A DNA stretch of 34,619 bases from assembly GCF_016901855.1 (NCBI RefSeq), contig NZ_JACJKY010000023.1, positions 1 through 34,619 of the forward strand. The letters are read 5' to 3'. The position numbers were made by a program, and so were the translations under genes. The notes below the pieces were generated by a model that saw only the letters and a program-made list of their open reading frames with translations, ran no database searches and was not told the origin of the DNA. How positions within the stretch are numbered: position 1 is the stretch's first letter; each line of letters opens with the position of its first letter. This stretch comes from Merdimmobilis hominis (GTDB lineage: Bacteria > Bacillota > Clostridia > Oscillospirales > Ruminococcaceae). Below, piece by piece: positions 28,180 through 34,619 of the stretch.

Positions 28180-29511
28180 TTACTGAGAGAACGACTTTAG
28201 GTATCGCTTTAAAAAGAGCACGCCAATGAGATCTGCAATCACCCAGCCGATCGGGATGGCCCACCAAATGCCAAGCACGCCGATTTGCGGAATCGGGGAT
28301 AAAACATATGCGAGCAAAACGCGCAGACCAAGTGAAACGACTGTGAGCACAACCGAGATGCCCGGTTTTCCAAGTCCGCGATACAAACCGTAAAATAAAA
28401 ACAGAAACCCGATTGCAAAATAAAACGAGCCTTCCACATAGAGATACGTTATGCCGGTTTGGATGATCTGTGTTTCACTGGGATCGATGAAAATTGTCAT
28501 GAGCGGAGCGGCAAAAAGGATGACCGCGGTCGAAATCACGATACAAAACAAAAAGGAAATCAAAAATCCTGTGCGAATACCCTGTTTGATGCGTGAGCCT
28601 TCACCGGCGCCTTTGTTTTGTGCGATAAACGTGGAAAACGCATTGCCGAAGTCCTGCACCGGCATATAGGCGAAGGAATCGATTTTTACCGCAGCTGCAA
28701 ACGCCGCCATGACTGAAACGCCGAACCGATTGACAACGCCCTGCACGAGCAAAATGCCGAAATTCATGACCGATTGCTGCACGCAGGTGAGAAGTGAGAA
28801 ATTGATGATTCTCGCAAACAGTGCGCGGTCAAAGCGGCAGTGGCGGCGGTGCGGAATCAGATGCGGCGCTTTTTTGATGCAGTACACAGTCATTCCGATT
28901 GCAGATACAAATTGCGCGATGATTGTGGCAATCGCTGCACCGGAAACACCCATCTGCATTGGAAATACAAACAGCCAGTCGAGGAAAATGTTTAACACGG
29001 CACAAACCCCTAAGAAAATAAGCGGCATCAGTGAATTTCCGATGGCACGCAGCAGGGATGCAAAAAAATTGTAGAAAAAGGTTGCCGGAAGACCCAAAAA
29101 GATAAAAAACAGATATGCCTGCGTCATGGGTCTGATTTTTTGCGGAATATCGAGAAAGGACAGCATCTGCGGCAAACACAAAATTGAGAGCAGGGTGATG
29201 AAAGCAGTCAGAATACTGATCAGCACGAATGACAAAAACACGGATGTCTTCAATTCGTCCAGCTTTTTTGCGCCGAACAGCATTGAGAATAGAATACCGC
29301 TGCCCATGCACAAACCAAGAATGACAGAAGTGAGAAATACCATCACCGCATAAGAAGTACCTACTGCCGCTAAAGCATCAGCGCCGAGCTTGCTGACAAT
29401 CAGTGTGTCCGTGATGTTGTAGCACTGCTGCAGGAGATTTCCTGCAATCAGCGGCAGGGAAAAGCGCAGCATCGCGCCTGCGACAGATCCTTTGGTAAAA
29501 TCAATCTGCAT
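28180..29511 (-). CDS. MATE-family efflux transporter
   Basis: This 443-residue integral membrane protein has about twelve hydrophobic segments and typical MATE features. These include the opening G-S-V-A-G-A-M-L-R-F-S-L-P-L-I-A-G-N-L-L-Q-Q and N-I-T-D-T-L-I-V-S-K-L-G-A-D-A-L-A-A-V-G. A second-half repeat carries F-G-V-S-V-M-A-A-F-A-A-A-V-K-I-D. Such transporters export drugs or metabolites using Na+ or H+ gradients. ATG at 29511 is chosen for the AGGAGG site directly upstream, and its start overlaps the end of the araC gene by 11 nt, so the two are coupled. The substrate is unknown. The neighbouring glycyl-radical enzyme suggests export of a related compound, but that is inference. Confidence 0.92.
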   Translation of the reverse strand: MQIDFTKGSVAGAMLRFSLPLIAGNLLQQCYNITDTLIVSKLGADALAAVGTSYAVMVFLTSVILGLCMGSGILFSMLFGAKKLDELKTSVFLSFVLISILTAFITLLSILCLPQMLSFLDIPQKIRPMTQAYLFFIFLGLPATFFYNFFASLLRAIGNSLMPLIFLGVCAVLNIFLDWLFVFPMQMGVSGAAIATIIAQFVSAIGMTVYCIKKAPHLIPHRRHCRFDRALFARIINFSLLTCVQQSVMNFGILLVQGVVNRFGVSVMAAFAAAVKIDSFAYMPVQDFGNAFSTFIAQNKGAGEGSRIKQGIRTGFLISFLFCIVISTAVILFAAPLMTIFIDPSETQIIQTGITYLYVEGSFYFAIGFLFLFYGLYRGLGKPGISVVLTVVSLGLRVLLAYVLSPIPQIGVLGIWWAIPIGWVIADLIGVLFLKRYLKSFSQ

Positions 29512-30355
29512 GGAATTCCTCCTTGTTACGGTTTCCGGTCGTACGCCGCAGTTTTGCCGGAGAGGTGTCAAAATAGTTGTAAAAACAGGTGTAAAAATGA
29601 CTCAGGTTATGAAAACCACACAGCTCACAGATATCGACAATCGAAAGATCGGTCGTTGTGAGCAGTTCATGCGCATGATGAAGCCGAAGTTCGTTGATGT
29701 ATCGCGTAGGCGTGGTACCCAGATGACGCCGAAACTCCCGATTGATGTATTCCTGCGAATAATTTGCAATTTGGATGAGCCGCGGAAGACCCTGCACAAA
29801 GTTTTCAGGCTTGGCCATTTCATCTAATACATGCAGCAGCCAATCGGGCGGACGCATGTCACTATCGTGGTTGTCGGCGGTCAAAAAATAATACATGGCC
29901 TCCGCGCTGATGCGGCGATAGAGCGCTGTTCGTTGTTCGCTGTCTTTCATGGTTAAAAGCTGTTCCATCGGCTCTTCCAGCCGATGCGTCTGCGCATCGG
30001 TTAAGATCACATGCTTTGAAAGCGGTAACGCATCAAGTGCATACACTTCCCGTTCGCCGTAAAACGCACACAGCCGTTCATAATCGGCCTGCGGCAGTCC
30101 GGAGTTATAAAACGAAAAGTCCTGCGATTTATAGTAATCATAACAATGTTCGTCGTCGGGACGGACAAACACGAGTGAGCCGCGTGACACAATCTGATAT
30201 GAGCCGTTCACCAGATGGAGTGCACGACCCTTTGTTACAAGGAAAAATTCATGGAAATCATGGCAATGAAGCGGAAAGGTTTCTTCAATGCTGTTTTGCT
30301 TTAATACGAGCATCCGCACCGCATCCGGGCGTTTTTGCGTTGTCAGCCGGATCAT
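29501..30355 (-). CDS. AraC-family transcriptional regulator with cupin sensor domain
   Basis: This 284-residue protein has an N-terminal cupin-like ligand-binding domain (F-P-L-H-C-H-D-F-H-E-F-F-L-V-T-K-G near residue 27) and a C-terminal double helix-turn-helix (about 185-280). The latter includes S-Q-E-Y-I-N-R-E-F-R-R-H-L-G-T-T-P-T-R-Y-I and L-S-I-V-D-I-C-E-L-C-G-F. GAGGGGG precedes the start at 30355. It lies divergent from the glycyl-radical enzyme operon and upstream of the MATE gene. It probably activates one or both in response to a small molecule. A pair of inverted 10-mers in the shared intergenic region is a candidate binding site. Confidence 0.92.
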   Translation of the reverse strand: MIRLTTQKRPDAVRMLVLKQNSIEETFPLHCHDFHEFFLVTKGRALHLVNGSYQIVSRGSLVFVRPDDEHCYDYYKSQDFSFYNSGLPQADYERLCAFYGEREVYALDALPLSKHVILTDAQTHRLEEPMEQLLTMKDSEQRTALYRRISAEAMYYFLTADNHDSDMRPPDWLLHVLDEMAKPENFVQGLPRLIQIANYSQEYINREFRRHLGTTPTRYINELRLHHAHELLTTTDLSIVDICELCGFHNLSHFYTCFYNYFDTSPAKLRRTTGNRNKEEFHAD

Positions 30356-30372
30356 TTGGTTCCCCCTCTTTT

Positions 30373-30457
30373 ATACGAAAAATCATTTCAATACAATATC
30401 AATATACCATAAAAACACGTCAATAGTACAGTAGATTTTAAAAAAATTTTTTCGTAT
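30373..30457. promoter_or_regulatory. Divergent regulatory region with paired ATACGAAAAA / TTTTTCGTAT boxes
   Basis: The 158-bp araC-GRE gap is AT-rich and contains ATACGAAAAA at 30373-30382 and its exact reverse complement at 30448-30457. The two boxes sit near the two transcription starts, symmetrical about position 30415, as expected for operators of a divergently acting regulator. A TATCAT at 30455-30460 may be the -10 of the GRE promoter, without a good -35, which fits activator dependence. Confidence 0.4.
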
Positions 30458-30513
30458 CATAAAGGCAAGAGGAACGTGTGCAGGAGGTACACGTGATTAT
30501 CGGAGGAATCAAT

Positions 30514-32739
30514 ATGTTTTATAACGCAAAACAGGATCTCGACTACGCACTGGCGTTTACACGCACCTATCAGAGCGAGCCGGACAAAGCGCTCAGAGAA
30601 GCAAAATGCTTGGCGCTTCAGGTTCCGTATGTGCTGGAACCGATCGGCGATGAGGACTTGATCGTCGGATATATGAAACACGGATTTGTCGGTTTTTCCC
30701 CGCAGTACGGCGGCAGTTATACCTATTACTATTGGGATGACCGTGTGGTGGAGGCGCTTGACAGCATCCGTGATACGGTGGATGAATCGTACATCGAACA
30801 AATCGAACAGATGCGCGCATTTTGGAAAAAAGAAAACACCGAAGCAAAAGTCCGCGCACGGTTTTATGAGAAATATCACAAGCAGATTGCTGTGGGCCGC
30901 TATTATTATGCTGTGTGCCGTGTGGCAGGCATGAACGTTGATTTAAAACTGCTTGTCACAGAGGGCTTGCCGGGACTGCGCAGACGGATTGCATCGTTGA
31001 GTGCAGAAAACGGCGACAGTACGTTTTATGATGCACTTGAGATGTCGCTTGATGTGATTGCGGATGCATGTACAATGTACCGCGACAGTGCGGAACAGAT
31101 GCTCTGCGATCCGACACTTTGCGAGCGCCGTTTGCATGAACTCACGCAAATCCGCAACAACTTTGCATGGATCAAAGACAATGCACCGCGGACTTTCAAA
31201 GAAGCATTGCAGCTCATTTGGATTTATGCTGTGTGCTCTGACTTAATGAACTTCGGCCGTCTGGACGAAACACTCGGTTCGTTTTATGCAAACGACGTGA
31301 GAGAAAACCGGATTGATGAGGAAGAGGCAATTCGCTGGCTTTCATCGTTCTACAAAGCAATTATCCGTGTGAGCAAGGTGCATGACAGCCGCATCATCAT
31401 CGGCGGCAAAGGACGCACCAATCCGGAAGAAGCCGATAAACTGGCGCTGCTGTTTATCGAAACATCCAAACGTGTAATTGATGTTGTGCCGCAGCTGACA
31501 CTGCGCTATTATATCGGCATGAACGAAGAACTCATGGATAAAACGCTCGAAAATATTGCAGCAGGTGCAGTATATCCGATCGTATACAGTGATGAAACGG
31601 TCGTTCCGAGTGTCATGAAATCGTATGGCATCAGTGAGGAAGAGGCAGCAAAACACTGGGTTCCGCTCGGATGCGGCGAGTATATCATGGAGGGATGCGG
31701 TGCGGCAACGCCGAACACCGGAGTCACACTGGCACAAGCACTTGATGTGGTGCTGCATCGCGGCTATGATTCGTTTACCAATACGCTGCAGGCAGAAAAT
31801 ATGAAAGACGTGTCGGAATACGAGACGTTTGAAGATCTGTTTTCGGCATATTCCGAGATGATGCGTGTTCCGTGTGAAGAAATGGCATATCATGAGCAGT
31901 TAAACTATCAGGTTGCCGGTGAAGAGTCGGAATATCTGTACTTGAGCCTGCTTACCCATGACTGCATGGAAAAAGGAAAAGGTATTTTCTCAGGCGGATG
32001 CCGGTACTTATGTGCAACAAGCGAAATTTTCGGTTTGATTACCTGTGCAGACAGTCTTACAGCAATCAAACACTGTGTATATGATCAAAAACTGTTTACC
32101 TTAACAGAGCTTGTCCGGATGCTTGATGCGAATTTCGTCGGGTATGAGAAAGAACGCCAAGCACTCCTCAATGCGCCGAAATACGGCAATGACGATGATG
32201 AAGCGGATGAAATTGCGGTTCGTGTGCTCAATAATATCTCCGATCTGCACACAGAAGGCGGCAAACAGACGAATCTTTATCGGTATCACATTGTAAGCGT
32301 GAACAATTCCGGTTCGGCAGAACGCGGAAAAGTCACTTCGGCGACACCGTGCGGCAGAAAAGCGGGTGAACCGCTGTCGAACGGCAACAGTCCGTCAATC
32401 GGCGGGGACAAGAACGGATTGACGGCAACGCTCAATTCAATGCGGAAGTTTGATGCTTCCAAACATGTTGGCGTTGTCCACAATATCCGTTTCAACAAAG
32501 ATTTGCTCAAAAACCAGTTTGATAAAATCAAAATGCTGCTTGAAATCTTTTATGAGAACAACGGCGTACAGACAAACTTGTCTTCCATCGGCAAGGATGA
32601 TCTCGAGCAGGCGATGATCCACCCGGAGAAATATCAAAACCTGATTGTCCGCATCGGTGGTTTCAGCGCACGGTTTGTGGAATTAAGTCCGATTGTCCAG
32701 CATGAATTGCTGTTGCGTACAACAGTTGAGGAGTGCTGA
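30514..32739 (+). CDS. Glycyl-radical enzyme (pyruvate-formate-lyase family), substrate unknown
   Basis: This 741-residue enzyme has the two GRE signatures. The first is a thiyl loop L-G-C387-G-E389-Y-I. The second is a C-terminal glycyl loop R713-I-G-G716-F-S-A, the counterpart of R-V-x-G-Y. The G-C-x-E form puts it with the dehydratase, decarboxylase and lyase branch (CutC, glycerol dehydratase, HypD and relatives), not with true PFL, which has C-C. Gly at the x position and Phe in place of Tyr are unusual. It works in the cytoplasm under anaerobic conditions after activation. ATG 30514 follows GGAGG; GTG 30493 after AGGAGG is an alternative, and its site lies in the loop of a small ACGTGT/ACACGT hairpin (30474-30494). 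The activase gene begins 2 nt after the stop. Confidence 0.9.
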   Translation: MFYNAKQDLDYALAFTRTYQSEPDKALREAKCLALQVPYVLEPIGDEDLIVGYMKHGFVGFSPQYGGSYTYYYWDDRVVEALDSIRDTVDESYIEQIEQMRAFWKKENTEAKVRARFYEKYHKQIAVGRYYYAVCRVAGMNVDLKLLVTEGLPGLRRRIASLSAENGDSTFYDALEMSLDVIADACTMYRDSAEQMLCDPTLCERRLHELTQIRNNFAWIKDNAPRTFKEALQLIWIYAVCSDLMNFGRLDETLGSFYANDVRENRIDEEEAIRWLSSFYKAIIRVSKVHDSRIIIGGKGRTNPEEADKLALLFIETSKRVIDVVPQLTLRYYIGMNEELMDKTLENIAAGAVYPIVYSDETVVPSVMKSYGISEEEAAKHWVPLGCGEYIMEGCGAATPNTGVTLAQALDVVLHRGYDSFTNTLQAENMKDVSEYETFEDLFSAYSEMMRVPCEEMAYHEQLNYQVAGEESEYLYLSLLTHDCMEKGKGIFSGGCRYLCATSEIFGLITCADSLTAIKHCVYDQKLFTLTELVRMLDANFVGYEKERQALLNAPKYGNDDDEADEIAVRVLNNISDLHTEGGKQTNLYRYHIVSVNNSGSAERGKVTSATPCGRKAGEPLSNGNSPSIGGDKNGLTATLNSMRKFDASKHVGVVHNIRFNKDLLKNQFDKIKMLLEIFYENNGVQTNLSSIGKDDLEQAMIHPEKYQNLIVRIGGFSARFVELSPIVQHELLLRTTVEEC

Positions 32740-32741
32740 GC

Positions 32742-33620
32742 ATGCAGGGAACTGTATTTAATATTCAGCGCTTTTCATTGCATGACGGACCTGGCATTCG
32801 CACGACTGTCTTTTTGAAAGGATGCAATCTTTCGTGCGCATGGTGTCACAATCCGGAGTCGTTTTCATGTGAGCCGCAGCTTGAGGTGGACACTGTCAAA
32901 TGTACTTCATGCGGTGCATGTGCGGCGGTATGTCCGGCACACGTGCATGAAATCGACAGCGAAACAGGCGAGCATCGTTTTTCGTTTGAGAAATGTACCT
33001 CGTGCGGCGCGTGTGTGAAAGCATGTCCGGCAAATGCCATTCAGACGATCGGCGAAAAAAAGACGCCCGAAGAAGTGATGGAGGTTGTGCGCAAGGATTT
33101 GCCGTATTACGGACGTTCCGGCGGCGGTATCACGGTTTCCGGCGGAGAAGCGACAATGCAGTTTGATTTTCTGTGTGAACTGCTAACGCTGTGCAAACAG
33201 GAGGGCATTCACACCTGTGTGGAAACAAACGGCGTGCTGTCGAAAGAACGGCTCACTGCATTGTGTGAACTGGTCGATCTGTTCTTGGTCGATTTCAAGC
33301 ACTATGATACAAAACAGCATCAGCATTATACCGGTGCGCCGAATGAACCGGTGTATGAAAGTCTTTCGCTTTTGCGTGAGAAGCAAAAACCGGTGCTTCT
33401 GCGCTGTCCGATCATCCCGGGTGTGAATGATTGCGATGCACATTTTGCGGCAATTCGCGAAATCAAGCAGACACATCCGAACCTCATTGGTGCAGAGGTT
33501 ATGCCGTATCACGATATCGGTGCGGTGAAATGGAAAAACATCGGCAAAAGCTATCTGATGCGGGATGTGGTTGTTCCGACCAAAGTGCAGGCAGATGCTT
33601 GGCGCAAAGAAATTGAATAA
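32742..33620 (+). CDS. Glycyl-radical enzyme activase (radical SAM)
   Basis: This 292-residue protein opens with S-L-H-D-G-P-G-I-R-T-T-V-F-L-K-G-C-N-L-S-C-A-W-C, which contains the C-x3-C-x2-C radical-SAM cluster motif. Two ferredoxin-type motifs follow (C-T-S-C-G-A-C-A-A-V-C-P and C-T-S-C-G-A-C-V-K-A-C-P). The G-G-I-T-V-S-G-G-E-A segment is typical of activases. It uses S-adenosylmethionine to make the glycyl radical on its partner. ATG 32742 has GAGGAG 8 nt upstream, and the two genes are nearly contiguous. A strong terminator follows. Confidence 0.95.
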   Translation: MQGTVFNIQRFSLHDGPGIRTTVFLKGCNLSCAWCHNPESFSCEPQLEVDTVKCTSCGACAAVCPAHVHEIDSETGEHRFSFEKCTSCGACVKACPANAIQTIGEKKTPEEVMEVVRKDLPYYGRSGGGITVSGGEATMQFDFLCELLTLCKQEGIHTCVETNGVLSKERLTALCELVDLFLVDFKHYDTKQHQHYTGAPNEPVYESLSLLREKQKPVLLRCPIIPGVNDCDAHFAAIREIKQTHPNLIGAEVMPYHDIGAVKWKNIGKSYLMRDVVVPTKVQADAWRKEIE

Positions 33621-33652
33621 GCGTTTATTAAAGATAGAGAAGAGAGAGGATC

Positions 33653-33686
33653 AAAGAAGCCGCGGAAATTATTCCGCGGCTTCTTT
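33653..33686 (+). terminator. Rho-independent terminator after the GRE operon
   Basis: A perfect 15-bp stem (33653-33667 with 33672-33686), loop ATTA, GC core CCGCGG and ending in CTTCTTT. It lies 32 nt after the activase stop and ends the operon. Confidence 0.85.
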
Positions 33687-33699
33687 GCAAAGCGGGAGA

Positions 33700-33728
33700 T
33701 TGCGCATTCGAAAAAGATTTGCTATGAT
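33700..33728 (+). promoter_or_regulatory. Promoter of the MBL-fold gene
   Basis: TTGCGC at 33700-33705 and TATGAT at 33723-33728 are 17 bp apart, 24 bp before the ATG of the metallo-beta-lactamase-fold gene and after the GRE terminator. Confidence 0.6.
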
Positions 33729-33751
33729 GAAGAAAAGAAAGGGGATTTTTG

Positions 33752-34483
33752 ATGAAACAGAATACAGTACAGTGGCTTGGAAACGACGGATTTTTGCTGT
33801 CGGATGGGGAAACAACCATTTTGACCGATCCGGATTTATTCAACGCGGAGCGAATCTGGCAGGTTTCAGACGAAACGCTGTCACACTGCTTATCAGCAGA
33901 TTTCGTCTGCTATACACATGCGCACGAGGATCATTTCAGTACGCAAACAGCGCAGTGGCTTCTAAGCAACAGCAGATGCCGGTTTGTGATTCCAAAAAGC
34001 TGTCAAGCGAAGGCAGAACAGATTGAAGGAATGTGTGAACGTGCCGTGTTTGTACAGCCGGGACAGCACGGAAAAATCGGAACGATCGAATATGAAACGG
34101 TTCGTGCGGTGCATGGACATAAGCAGGGGACTGTCTACAGCGGTGTGGATTTGCGGGACTGCGGTTATGTGTTTTTGATGAACGGAAAACGGTTCTATCA
34201 GCCGGGGGATACACTGCTGATTGAGGAACATGTGGAAATGGCGCCGGTTGATGTGCTGTTTGTGTCACCGACGGAGCATAATACGCATGTGGAACATTCA
34301 CTGCAGCTGATCGAATGGCTTTCCCCGAAAACGATTGTGTGCCAGCATTTTGGTACCTATGAAGAGCCGCCGGTCAACTTTTTCTGGGCGCACGGATATG
34401 TAAAAGAGCTTTTGGATGCGCTCTCGCAGCAGCAAAAAGAGAATTGTATCATTCCGGTACCCGAAGAAATGTACGTGATATAA
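33752..34483 (+). CDS. MBL-fold metallo-hydrolase (UlaG-like)
   Basis: This 243-residue protein has a metallo-beta-lactamase fold. Its T-H-A-H-E-D-H-F motif near residue 55 is the H-x-H-x-D-H metal site. Further candidate ligands are H in V-R-A-V-H-G-H, D in Y-Q-P-G-D-T and H in C-Q-H-F-G near the C-terminus. The short form resembles UlaG/L-ascorbate-6-phosphate lactonase relatives. The start is ATG 33752 with AAAGGGG upstream. It has its own promoter, so it is a separate unit from the GRE operon. The substrate is unknown. Confidence 0.85.
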   Translation: MKQNTVQWLGNDGFLLSDGETTILTDPDLFNAERIWQVSDETLSHCLSADFVCYTHAHEDHFSTQTAQWLLSNSRCRFVIPKSCQAKAEQIEGMCERAVFVQPGQHGKIGTIEYETVRAVHGHKQGTVYSGVDLRDCGYVFLMNGKRFYQPGDTLLIEEHVEMAPVDVLFVSPTEHNTHVEHSLQLIEWLSPKTIVCQHFGTYEEPPVNFFWAHGYVKELLDALSQQQKENCIIPVPEEMYVI

Positions 34484-34495
34484 CAAAAAACAGGG

Positions 34496-34619
34496 TGGAC
34501 AAAATTTGTCTGCACTTGTCAAGAGAAAGTAGACAGTAAAAAGAATATTTATCAGAAGCCCCGTTCGGTTTTAAACTGAACGGGGCTTCTGTAACCCAAT
34601 GCAGCGGCCGGACGGTGGT
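34496..34619 (-). mobile_element. IS3-family insertion sequence, terminal part only
   Basis: The segment starting TGGACAAAATTTGTCT and containing AGTAGACA is a likely IS terminus. It is followed by the C-terminal end of an IS3-type OrfB on the - strand. The other end lies beyond the window. Confidence 0.55.
34552..34619 (-). CDS. IS3-family transposase OrfB, C-terminal fragment
   Basis: On the - strand the last 22 codons before TGA (34552-34554) read H-R-P-A-A-A-L-G-Y-R-S-P-V-Q-F. This is the characteristic end of IS3-family integrase-type transposases (compare N-x-x-R-x-H-x-A-L-G-Y-x-S-P-V). The gene begins outside the window. The same DNA forms an 18-bp hairpin (34554-34590). Confidence 0.75.
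   Translation of the reverse strand, partial: HRPAAALGYRSPVQFKTERGF

Overview
The window looks like a chromosomal or integrative-element segment from an anaerobic gut-type Firmicute of class Clostridia. The evidence is AGGAGG-type ribosome binding sites, a glycyl-radical enzyme with its activase, a serine-recombinase module, and family resemblances that all point to Clostridia. I cannot fix the genus.

Layout. (1) Positions 1-1213 hold debris that looks like the edge of a mobile element: the 3' end of a winged-helix gene, a possible truncated small ORF, a TetR-type regulator with a clear promoter, and two hairpins. (2) Positions 1214 to about 25480 hold the main feature: about 23 tightly packed genes, all on the + strand and GC-richer than the flanks, often with overlapping stop and start codons. 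The recognisable families are SUFU, DUF4253, CbrC (colicin E2 tolerance), NADAR (ADP-ribose N-glycosidase superfamily), DUF5713, DUF6892, ankyrin, LRR, an NTF2-like immunity fold, zinc ribbons and a formylglycine-generating-enzyme-like fold. The mixture matches what Zhang, Iyer, Aravind and colleagues described as heterogeneous 'poly-immunity' loci, which are arrays of immunity genes against polymorphic toxins and which carry no cognate toxins. Several proteins are multi-domain fusions, the largest being 1476 residues. About ten genes match nothing I know and are candidate new immunity families.

(3) Positions 25122-27633: the last array gene runs in frame into the C-terminal half of a serine-recombinase accessory protein, and a complete large serine recombinase follows. 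A rearrangement has therefore joined the array to an integrative module. The following 546 bp have no gene but hold several strong hairpins and a tRNA T-arm-like remnant. (4) Positions 28180-30355 (- strand): a MATE exporter and an AraC regulator, overlapping. (5) Positions 30514-33620 (+): a glycyl-radical enzyme with a G-C-G-E active-site loop and a R-I-G-G-F radical loop, plus its radical-SAM activase, divergent from araC and probably controlled by it. (6) Positions 33752-34483: an UlaG-like metallo-beta-lactamase-fold protein. (7) The window ends inside an IS3-family insertion sequence on the - strand.

How it fits together (inference): regions 1-3 read as an accessory island of defensive cargo next to integrase genes, and regions 4-6 as a separate regulated catabolic and export module. 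Family names come from reading the proteins by eye; no database search was possible.
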